Shown piece after piece: positions 17,819 to 25,122 of a stretch of DNA of 64,000 nucleotides. Below the pieces are notes generated by a model. The model made no database searches. It saw only the letters and a list, made by a program, of their open reading frames with translations, and was not told the DNA's origin. Origin of the DNA: DATDIC01 sp963764525 (lineage in GTDB: Bacteria; Pseudomonadota; Alphaproteobacteria; Acetobacterales; Acetobacteraceae); contig CAVXTC010000022.1 in assembly GCA_963764525.1 (NCBI GenBank), forward strand, positions 77,754-141,753, written 5' to 3'. The position numbers were made by a program, and so were the translations under genes. Position 1 is the first letter of the stretch, and the number at the start of each line of letters is the position of its first letter.

Positions 17819-18187
17819 CTGTCAGAGGGTCCGTCAGCATCGCCCAGGTCGCGCTGACCCGGCGGCGCAAAATGAACCGCAGTGCCGCGGCGATGTGCTG
17901 CTCTGAGCCTTTTGCGGCCCCGCGGTAAATTTGCTGGCCGCCGCCTGCAACTCAGGAAGAAGGTTCTGACCCAGATTTCAGAAGATGCACGCCGATGCAC
18001 ACAGATGGGACCGGATTACCGGCACCCCCGAAGGGTGTTGACGCCCTACCGATCACTCAGCCTATTTTCATCTGCGTGCATAACGGGGCATCGATTCCCG
18101 CTACCCGCTTTCGCGGGCACAAGCTTCGCGGGGATGACCGTCGAGGCTCGGAGTCTTCGCCGGTTGGTATCATATCAGACGGCAGTT
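17819..18187. other. Intergenic region with inverted repeat, no gene seen
   Basis: No convincing coding frame is present between the kinase (+) and aroK-aroB (-), whose 3' ends converge here. ATGCACACAGATG (17995-18007) and CATCTGCGTGCAT (18069-18081) form a 13-bp inverted repeat with one mismatch. A CCGGTTGGTATCATATC segment at 18160-18176 resembles the arms of the inverted repeat downstream of xerD. It may be a terminator or a repetitive intergenic element. Confidence 0.4.
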
Positions 18188-19865
18188 CTACATGCACCCC
18201 TCATCCCGCAGCAGTCCCGCCACCGCGTCCACCGGCACATCCGCAGCCGTGAACGCCTGCCCGATCCCGCGCACCAGCACGAAAGTCAGCGCCCCGTCAC
18301 GCACCTTCTTGTCACGCCGCATGTGCCCGATCAGCGAGTCCGCGGTGAACCGGCGGTTCAGCGTCCCCAGCTCTGCCGGCAGCCCGACGCCGGCCAGATG
18401 TGCGATGACCTGCTCGGCCTCATCGGCTCCGCACAGCCCCAGGCGGGCCGACAGACGGAACGCCAGGCCAAGCCCGACGGCAACAGCTTCGCCGTGCAAC
18501 AGGCCGCCCCTGTAGCCGAATTCGGCCTCCAGCGCGTGGCCGAACGTGTGGCCAAGGTTCAGCAGCGCCCGTCCGTCGGACGGCTTTTCCTCCCGCTCAT
18601 CATCGCCCACCACGGCGGCCTTGAAGGCACAGGCACGATGGATGGCCTCGGCCTGGGTCTCGCGGTCGCCGCCTACCACGGCAGCCGCGTTGCGCTCGCA
18701 CCAGGCGAACAGCCCGGCATCGCCGATCATCCCGGCCTTGGCGATCTCGGCGTACCCGGCCCGGAGCTCCCGCGGCGGCAGCGTGGCCAGCGTGGCAGTG
18801 TCGGCCAGCACCATGCGGGGCTGGTGGAACGCGCCGACCAGGTTTTTCCCACGCGCCGTGTTCACCCCGGTCTTGCCGCCCACCGAGGAATCGACCTGTG
18901 CCAGCAGCGTGGTCGGCACCTGCACGAAGGGCAGCCCGCGCAATGTCGCAGCCGCCGCAAACCCCGCCAGGTCCCCGACCACGCCCCCGCCCAAGCGCGA
19001 GCACACCGGTGCGGCGCTCGACCCGCTGTTCCAGGAGCTGGTCCACCAACCCCGCCCACGTCTCCAGGTTCTTGGACGCCTCGCCGGCCTGGATGACGAT
19101 GGACGATGCGGCGATGCCGGTCCGCGCCAAACCGTCCAGCAGCGCCGGCAGGTGCAGCGCCGCAACCGCCTCATCGGTGACCACGACGGCGCGCTTCTGC
19201 GGCAGCACGGGGGCCAGCAACGCTCCAGCGCGGGCCAGCAGGCCGTCCCCGATGACCACCTCATAGCGCGAGCTCGCCAGCTTCACCTCCAGCCGGCGGG
19301 GCGCCTGCCAATCCAGCACCGCGTCCATCACGCGCCCGGTGGTGATCTCCGGCGGTTCGTCGCTGCAATCCACGATCACGTCTGCCTCGGCATAGAAGGG
19401 GGAGCGCTGGTCCATCAGCCGGCCGAGGATATCGGCGGGATTGCCACCCGCCAGCAGCGGGCGGTGGTCACGGCCGACGACGCGGCGCACCAATGTCGGC
19501 AGGGCGCAGCGCAGCCAGATGGAGACCGCCTCGGCCCGCACCAGCGCACGGGTGTCCGGGTCCAGAAAGGCGCCGCCGCCGAACGCCAGCACGATCGGTT
19601 CCCCGGCGAGCAGGCGGCGGATCACCCGACGTTCCCCATCGCGGAACTCGCGCTCGCCGTAGCGGGCGAAAATTTCGGGAATGGTGCAGCCGGCGGCCAG
19701 CTCGATCTCGGTATCGGCGTCGCGGAACGGCAGCCCCAGCCGGGCGGCCAGCCGGCGGCCGATCGAGGTCTTGCCGGCACCCATCAGCCCGACCAGCACG
19801 ACGCTGCGCCCGGCCAGCGCATCCGGCAGCGGCACGGTCTGGGCAAGGGCGGTGTTGCGCGACAT
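18188..19865 (-). CDS. aroKB: Fused shikimate kinase / 3-dehydroquinate synthase (AroK-AroB), one frame break
   Basis: Residues 1 to about 180 are shikimate kinase: Walker A GLMGAGKTS, DADTEIE, then FRDGERRVI and GGGAF. Without a stop the frame continues (LEVKLASSRYEVVIGDGLL) into 3-dehydroquinate synthase. One extra G near 18990 breaks the frame within LGGGVVGDLAGF. The other frame then carries PTTLLAQVDSSVGGKTGVN, NLGHTFGHALE and LLHGEAVAVG with the Zn-binding His and Glu residues. Both steps belong to chorismate synthesis (3-dehydroquinate formation and shikimate phosphorylation). Separate aroK and aroB genes are the commoner state; bifunctional versions are known. The frame break is probably a sequence error because the gene is essential. 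Confidence 0.9.
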
Positions 19866-19937
19866 GGAGGCGAAGGCTAGCACACCGGCCGAGGCCGAGG
19901 CCAAAGCCCCGGAGTTGCGTGCAGCCGGAGCCTGTTG

Positions 19938-20081
19938 ATGATCCGCATCTTCCTCATCGTGGTCGCTGCGGGGATCGTTGCGGTGGGGATCGCCGTTTTG
20001 TATCTGGGCGCGTTTCCGCCCAACCCCGCGGCGCACCACGTGGAGCGCACGGTCCCGAACGACCAGTTCAAGCCGCCTTAG
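19938..20081 (+). CDS. Small single-pass membrane protein upstream of xerD
   Basis: A 47-residue frame beginning MIRIFLIVVAAGIVAVGIAV continues to LYLGAFPPNPAAHHVERTVPN and ends QFKPP. It has one hydrophobic helix at the N-terminus and a short proline-rich periplasmic tail. It sits between the divergent aroK start and xerD (12-bp gap) and reads in the xerD direction, so it is probably co-transcribed. No function is known to me. The coding call rests on the coherent helix-plus-tail pattern and tight spacing. Confidence 0.6.
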   Translation: MIRIFLIVVAAGIVAVGIAVLYLGAFPPNPAAHHVERTVPNDQFKPP

Positions 20082-20093
20082 CCGATCGCGCCC

Positions 20094-21023
20094 ATGGATC
20101 GTCACGTCGAGGCGTTCCTGGAGATGCTGGCAGCGGAGCGCGGGGCGGCGCGCAATACGCTGGACGCGTATCGGACGGACCTGGCGGATTTCGCGGCCTT
20201 TGCAGCCGGGCGCGGCGCCAGCGTGGCCGAGGCCGACGCGACGGTGCTGCAGGCCTACATGGCCGGGCTGACGGAAGCTGGGCTATCGGCCCGCACCGCG
20301 GCGCGGCGGCTGTCCGGGTTACGGCAATTCCACCGGTTTCTGCTGCGTGAGGCGGTGCGCCCGGATGACCCGACCCTGCTGCTGGATTCGCCCAGGCTGC
20401 CGAAGCCGCTGCCCAAATACCTGGCCGAGCAGGAGGTTGATGCCCTGCTGGCGGCGGCCGGACGGCGCCAGGGACGCTCCGGTGTGGTGGCACTGGCGGC
20501 GCTGGAAATCCTGTACGCCACCGGGATGCGGATCTCTGAGTTGCTGTCGCTGCGGCGGCCCGCGCTATCAGGCGATGCCGCGGTGCTGCTGATCCGAGGC
20601 AAGGGCGGCAAGGAGCGGATCGTGCCGCTATCGGCGCCGGCACGCTCGGCCGCCGCGGCTTTGGCCGACGGCGGCGTGTGGCTGTTTCCCGGACGGGACC
20701 GGCGGCGGCCGATGACGCGCCAGGGCTTCGGGCTGCTGCTGAAGCAGGTGGCGCTGCAGGCCGGCCTGGACCCTGCACGCGTGTCGCCGCACGTGCTGCG
20801 GCACTCCTTCGCCTCGCATCTGCTGGCGCGCGGGGCGGATCTGCGCAGCCTGCAAATGCTGCTTGGGCACGCCGACATCGCGACGACGGAGATCTATACG
20901 CACGTTCTGACGGCGCGGCTGGAGCGGCTGGTGCTGGAGAAACATCCACTCGCGCAGGCGGCCCGGTCGGCTGTCCCATGCCCGACCCGGCAGCCGACAG
21001 GCGGCCAGCCAGCAAAGCAGTAA
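20094..21023 (+). CDS. xerD: Tyrosine recombinase XerD
   Basis: A 309-residue site-specific recombinase with an N-terminal SAM-like core-binding domain and a C-terminal catalytic domain. The catalytic set is complete: R146 (ATGMRISELL), K170 (RGKGGKER), H233 and R236 (HVLRHSFASHLL), H259 (LGHADIATTEIY) and nucleophile Y268. XerC/XerD resolve chromosome dimers at dif. The position opposite aroK is common in alphaproteobacteria, which supports a housekeeping XerD rather than a phage integrase. The last 25 residues are unstructured. Confidence 0.93.
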   Translation: MDRHVEAFLEMLAAERGAARNTLDAYRTDLADFAAFAAGRGASVAEADATVLQAYMAGLTEAGLSARTAARRLSGLRQFHRFLLREAVRPDDPTLLLDSPRLPKPLPKYLAEQEVDALLAAAGRRQGRSGVVALAALEILYATGMRISELLSLRRPALSGDAAVLLIRGKGGKERIVPLSAPARSAAAALADGGVWLFPGRDRRRPMTRQGFGLLLKQVALQAGLDPARVSPHVLRHSFASHLLARGADLRSLQMLLGHADIATTEIYTHVLTARLERLVLEKHPLAQAARSAVPCPTRQPTGGQPAKQ

Positions 21024-21035
21024 CAAACATCTGGT

Positions 21036-21134
21036 ATAATACCAACCGTCGCAACCCCTGACTCACAGGGAGGGGGCTAGGAATCGCTGCCGCATTCCGA
21101 TTCGCTGCTCAGTGGTTAGGGCGGTTGGTATTAT
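21036..21134. repeat. Perfect 13-bp inverted repeat, MITE-like or terminator element
   Basis: ATAATACCAACCG (21036-21048) and CGGTTGGTATTAT (21122-21134) are perfect reverse complements flanking about 73 bp of non-coding sequence downstream of xerD. The left arm sits inside a second palindrome, TGGTATAATACCA. A related CGGTTGGTAT occurs downstream of aroB. It could be a small non-autonomous mobile element or a dispersed intergenic repeat. Confidence 0.5.
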
Positions 21135-21316
21135 AGATGGGGTATTCGGTCTGCGCTTTCGTTGACGAACTCCTGGTCGTAATCAATCAACACTGATCTG
21201 CTTTCGCTCGTCACCCGAGGCCGGAACCCAGAGCGCCGGCCAACCATCGTCACCGGCCGTCGTTGAAGCCGAGGAGACTTTGCCGGATGCGGAGCGGCAA
21301 GAAGGCTCCACCGGCA

Positions 21317-21979
21317 TCAGGTTCCGCCGTCGCGACCGCGCTTCTTTGGTCGGAGGCGCCGGTAATGCGACAGGAACATTCGGATCGTCTCTTCGATCAC
21401 GTCCTCGCCGGACACGGGAAGGCCTTCGCGCCCCATCATCCACGGCCACAATGAGAACTCGTTGAGCATCCCCATGAGCTGATGAGCCGCCAACGTCGGG
21501 TCGCGGCAATCAAGGATGCCCACGGCATTCAGATGGGCGAAGTAGCGGATCAGGCGCTCCGGCTCGCGTTCCATCACGGTCGCGAACTCCTTCGCGATCC
21601 AGGGAAACTGCCGGCTGTCGGCCACGACCATACGGAGGAACCCGAGATACTCAGGGTTCTTGTGGACGTCCAATATGATCCGGGCGACAAGGCGGAGCAC
21701 CTCCTCAACGTCGCCGCTTGTTTCGATGCCGGCCGGAAACGCGTGCTCGAGCTGACCGGACACTCCAAGGAGCATCTCCCGGAAGATTTCTTCCTTGCTG
21801 GCATACTGGTTGTACAGCGTTCGGCGGGCCACGCCCGCGGCTTCCGCAAGTTCATCCATGCTCACCGAACCGAAGCCGCGTTGCAGGAACAGGCGTTGCG
21901 CGGCCTGGACGATAGCCTCCCGCGATCCGCCGCGCCGGGACTTCGGATCGGCCTCATTTGAAAGATTATGGGCATCCAT
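21317..21979 (-). CDS. TetR/AcrR family transcriptional regulator
   Basis: A 220-residue repressor. The N-terminal HTH region reads AIVQAAQRLFLQRGFGSVSMDELAEAAGVARRTLYNQYASKEEIF (shown here only to mark the motif at residues 23-67), a standard TetR_N domain. The C-terminal ligand domain (VARIILDVHKNPEYLGFLRMV, LAAHQLMGMLNEFSLWPW) resembles AefR-like regulators of efflux systems. Two identical palindromic sites lie 14 and 41 bp upstream of the ATG, so autoregulation is likely. The divergent target it once controlled seems to be missing: only the tail of an antiporter is found there. Confidence 0.9.
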   Translation of the reverse strand: MDAHNLSNEADPKSRRGGSREAIVQAAQRLFLQRGFGSVSMDELAEAAGVARRTLYNQYASKEEIFREMLLGVSGQLEHAFPAGIETSGDVEEVLRLVARIILDVHKNPEYLGFLRMVVADSRQFPWIAKEFATVMEREPERLIRYFAHLNAVGILDCRDPTLAAHQLMGMLNEFSLWPWMMGREGLPVSGEDVIEETIRMFLSHYRRLRPKKRGRDGGT

Positions 21980-21992
21980 GCGTTTTCCCTAT

Positions 21993-22035
21993 TGCACTCA
22001 CTAGTGCAGACCAATATACTGCACTGTGCAGTGCA
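21993..22035. promoter_or_regulatory. Twin TetR operators TGCACT-N4-AGTGCA
   Basis: Two copies of the same 16-bp palindrome, TGCACT-N4-AGTGCA, occur at 21993-22008 (spacer CACT) and 22020-22035 (spacer GTGC). They are 27 bp apart, start to start, and lie immediately upstream of the TetR gene. Duplicate sites with identical arms but different spacers strongly suggest a real dimer-binding operator. The arrangement would block the regulator's own promoter and any divergent one. Confidence 0.7.
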
Positions 22036-22100
22036 TAGCAAGAGGGTGGGCGCAAGAGCACGACGCCGATCCGACCGTCCTTGCAGGCCAAACCCAACGC

Positions 22101-22580
22101 CCTAAGGTCGCCGTCATCCTCGTGACGGTGCTGGTGCAAGGGACCACACTTGCGCCGCTGATCCGCGCGGTCTGTCGCGATGGTTCGCCGTTGCAAGATG
22201 TCGCCGCGCTCTCTGAGATCGAGGCCCGCATGAAGATAGCTGGAGCGCAGCTTAGCGCCATTGAGAAGCACTGGCCGCGCGCGGACGGCACGAATCGGCA
22301 CTCGGACCTCATCGCGCAATATAAGCTTCGTAACCACGCCGCGGCTCAGCGGGCCGAGGCTGGCCGCTCGTTCGCGCCGACACGTGACGAGCATTTCGAC
22401 ACGGTGCTGTCGGCTGTAGCCGCAGGGCGAGCTGAGCTGATCCGCCTGCATCGCTTGGGCAAGATCCACGATTCGGTCCTGCGTGCTCTTGAGCAGGAAC
22501 TCGACCTTGAGGAAGTGACCGCCCGCCTGTCGCCATCTTCGATGACCCTACATCCGCTTGACGCCGCAAAGCGGCCATAG
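22101..22580 (+). pseudogene. Sodium/proton antiporter (CPA1/NhaP-type), 3' remnant
   Basis: The frame carries only the last transmembrane segment (VAVILVTVLVQGTTLAPLI) and the cytoplasmic tail (EIEARMKIAGAQLSAIEK to ALEQELDLEEVTARL) of a CPA1 Na+/H+ antiporter. About two thirds of the protein, including the ion-binding helices, is missing at the 5' side. The sequence starts directly beside the TetR operators. This is a truncated gene left by deletion or insertion; an open frame extends upstream to 22026 but without antiporter sequence. Confidence 0.7.
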
Positions 22581-23016
22581 CGCCCTCGGCTCAGGAATGT
22601 CTGGTTTGTCACCTTCAGCGATGTTCGAAGCAAGCCGTGAGGAGGCCCACGGATCCCACACGCGCGTTAAGTTCGATGGGTCGGTCGGACCCAACCAGAA
22701 TCTACGGCTCGTCGTTGACGTTCTGATCCCGGTGAAGCACCTGCTGGTAGGTTTCGCCGTTACACAGGTGCCGATCGCCTCGATCACCTACTTTCATATA
22801 GAACTGGATAGCCCCACATCCTGCTCGCGGAGGGGCTTCCGGTGGAAAGTCTGCTGCCGGGCAGCGACCGCTCAGGATTCGAGACTGGCGGCTGTCCGCT
22901 TGTCCTGCATCCGGTGGTCGCGGCGGTGCGCGCCCGGCTGGCGTCGCGCTGCACCACGGCGTGCGCTGAACTCGGTCTATACCGGTAGCTGGCACCGCCT
23001 GAGGCGAGGAGTACAC
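22581..23016. other. Gap without identifiable gene
   Basis: Open frames exist on both strands but none gives a recognisable protein, and the composition is less GC-rich than the flanks. With the truncated antiporter to its left it looks like residue of a former gene block. The ribosome binding site (AGGCGAGGAG) of the crotonase lies at its right end. Confidence 0.4.
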
Positions 23017-23796
23017 ATGACTGACGAACTGCTGTTCGACGTGCAAGACGGAATCGGCCGGATCACGTTCAACCGCCCGGCGGCGCGCAACGCGCTGACC
23101 TTCGCGATGTATGAGCGGTTGGCCGAGATCTGCACGCAGGCCGCCGACGACCGAAGCATTCGCGTCCTGGTGCTGACCGGCGCCGGGGACAAGGCGTTCG
23201 CCGCCGGCACCGACATCTCACAGTTCCGCGCCTTCGCCAGTGCGGAGGACGCGATCGCCTATGAAGCCCGCCTCGATCGCGTGCTGGAGGCGCTGGAGCG
23301 CTGTCCGAAGCCGACCATCGCCGCCGTGGCGGGCGCCTGCACGGGCGGCGGCGCCGGAATTGCCGCGGCGTGCGACATGCGCATCGCCGCCAGGGGCGCC
23401 CGGTTCGGCTTTCCGATCGCCCGCACCCTCGGAAACTGCCTGTCGATGGCGAACTACGCGCGGTTGGCGGCGCTGATCGGCCCGGCGCGGGTGACCGAGA
23501 TCGTGTTCACCGCCCGGCTGGTCGAGGCGGAGGAGGCGAAGGCGATCGGCCTGGTCTCCGAGGTGGTCGATGACGCGGCAACGCTGGCCGCCCGCGCCGA
23601 CGAACTGGCGCGGCTGCTGGCGAGCCACGCGCCGCTGACCTTGCGCGCCACCAAGGAGGCGCTGCGCCGGCTGCGGACCCAAGGCCAGGACCGGGCGGAC
23701 CATGACCTGATCCTGATGTGCTACATGAGCCGCGACTTCCGGGAGGGGATGGAGGCTTTCCTCGCCAAGCGTCCGCCGGTCTGGCGGGGGGAGTGA
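23017..23796 (+). CDS. Enoyl-CoA hydratase/isomerase (crotonase) family protein
   Basis: A 259-residue crotonase. Oxyanion-hole segments are visible: KAFAAGTDISQF (residues about 60-71) and ACTGGGAGIAAACDMRIA (about 107-124). The position that usually carries the first catalytic Glu (GxPE) reads FPIARTLGN, so that Glu is absent, while a later Glu (VTEIVFTA) is kept. It may therefore not be a simple hydratase. A strong ribosome binding site (AGGCGAGGAG) sets the ATG at 23017; the open frame upstream is unrelated. It stands alone between debris and the glycosyltransferase. Confidence 0.88.
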   Translation: MTDELLFDVQDGIGRITFNRPAARNALTFAMYERLAEICTQAADDRSIRVLVLTGAGDKAFAAGTDISQFRAFASAEDAIAYEARLDRVLEALERCPKPTIAAVAGACTGGGAGIAAACDMRIAARGARFGFPIARTLGNCLSMANYARLAALIGPARVTEIVFTARLVEAEEAKAIGLVSEVVDDAATLAARADELARLLASHAPLTLRATKEALRRLRTQGQDRADHDLILMCYMSRDFREGMEAFLAKRPPVWRGE

Positions 23797-23887
23797 ACGC
23801 GGGAGTATGTAACGAAATCGTTTCCGCCCGGCGCCCTTGCCCGCTCCGCCGGGCGACCTCTCCCGCAAAGCGGGAGCGGCGGCTTCA

Positions 23888-25105
23888 TCAACCCTTCGGC
23901 TGAAATCCGTCGATCACGCGGCGAAACAATGCAAGCTGCCCCGCCGTGGTTTCATCCCAACTGAACCGTTCGGCGTAGGCGCGGGTAGCGGTACGGGCAG
24001 GTGGGTCGACGGCCAGCCGGCGCACGCCGCGCGCGATGGATGCGGCGGTGCGCTCGACGATCAACCCGGCATCCGGCGTCTGCACCACCTCGGGATTGCC
24101 CCAGATGTTGGTGGCCACCACCGGCGTGCCGCAGGCCATGGCTTCCAGCAGCACATTGGCCCAGCCCTCGCGTGAAGATGCCAGCACCAGCGCGTCGGCA
24201 GCGCCATACAGGGCGGGGAGTTCGGCATGCGGGCGCGTGCCGAGCAGGCGCGCCCGGCCGGTCAGGCCCAGGCGCCCGATCAATGCGGTCAGGCGCGGGC
24301 GCTCCGGTCCCTCGCCGACGATCAGCAGCTCCCAGTCCGGCAAGGCGGCGAGCGCCTCGATCACCAGATGATGGCCCTTGCGCTCGATCAGGTGCCCGAC
24401 CGAGATCAGCGTCGGCCGACCCAGACCAAGCGCCGCGCGGGAGGCCAACCGATCGGCGGGCGGCGTGAACACCGCGGTTTCCACGCCATTGCGCAGCACG
24501 GTCACCTTGTCGGGCGGCGCACCCAGTTCGACCAGCGCCGTCTTCAGCGCGCCGCTGACCGCGACCAGCGCCGCCGCGCCGGCGATCGCCCCCTGGATCA
24601 GTCGGCGCGGGACCGCGTGGCGCGGGATCAGGTTCACGTCCGTCCCGCGCGCGGTCACCACCACCGGGAGGCCGAGCCTGCGGCCGAGCCACACCGCGGC
24701 CACGCCGTCCGGATACATGTAATGCGCGTCGATCGCATCCACGCGTACCCCATCCGCCAGCAAGCGGCGCAGGAACGGCAGCGCCGCCGCATACAGCAGG
24801 GCCGGCGCGAGTGTCATGCCGACTCTGGGGATCACCGGGTAACGCGGATGGTGGACCACCAGACCATGCCGGATTTCGCGGCCGGCCACGCGCGCAAACG
24901 CCGCCCAGGCGCTGAACATGGGGGCGCTGAACATGGGGGCGCCGAACACGGGGGCGCGGCTGGGGAAGAACGGCACCGGCGCGACCACCTCGCTGGTCGC
25001 CTCGTCGTTGGCCACCAGGTGGCGCAGCCGGTTCTCGACGAAGATGCCGTGATTCGGTTGCTCGCCGTTGGGGAACAGCGTCGAGAAGGTCAGCAGGCGC
25101 AGCAA
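23888..25105 (-). CDS. Glycosyltransferase family 4 protein
   Basis: A 405-residue GT-B enzyme beginning MLRLLTFSTLFPNGEQPNHG. The acceptor half ends with a segment containing VVTARGTDVNLIP. The donor half has LISVGHLIERKGHHLVI, the LLIVGEGPER loop and the nucleotide-sugar EX7E motif (SSREGWANVLLEAMACGTPVV). It follows the PrsT-like TPR gene by 17 bp, on the same strand, as in exopolysaccharide/exosortase-associated loci, so an envelope or exopolysaccharide role is plausible. Near residue 55 a three-copy 15-bp repeat yields GAPMFSAPMFSA. Confidence 0.9.
   Translation of the reverse strand: MLRLLTFSTLFPNGEQPNHGIFVENRLRHLVANDEATSEVVAPVPFFPSRAPVFGAPMFSAPMFSAWAAFARVAGREIRHGLVVHHPRYPVIPRVGMTLAPALLYAAALPFLRRLLADGVRVDAIDAHYMYPDGVAAVWLGRRLGLPVVVTARGTDVNLIPRHAVPRRLIQGAIAGAAALVAVSGALKTALVELGAPPDKVTVLRNGVETAVFTPPADRLASRAALGLGRPTLISVGHLIERKGHHLVIEALAALPDWELLIVGEGPERPRLTALIGRLGLTGRARLLGTRPHAELPALYGAADALVLASSREGWANVLLEAMACGTPVVATNIWGNPEVVQTPDAGLIVERTAASIARGVRRLAVDPPARTATRAYAERFSWDETTAGQLALFRRVIDGFQPKG
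24911..24955 (-). repeat. Three tandem copies of a 15-bp unit inside the glycosyltransferase gene
   Basis: GCTGAACATGGGGGC occurs twice in direct succession and a third time as GCCGAACACGGGGGC. The unit is a multiple of three, so copy number can vary without changing the frame. It encodes five residues (PMFSA-like) per copy in a non-catalytic loop of the acceptor domain. Slippage during replication would alter loop length. Confidence 0.8.
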
Positions 25106-25122
25106 GGCCGGCGACGAACCGG

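Noticed and set aside
20094..21023. XerD as phage or integrative-element integrase
   Set aside because: Flanked by aroK-aroB and lacking attachment repeats or phage genes; length and motifs match housekeeping XerD.
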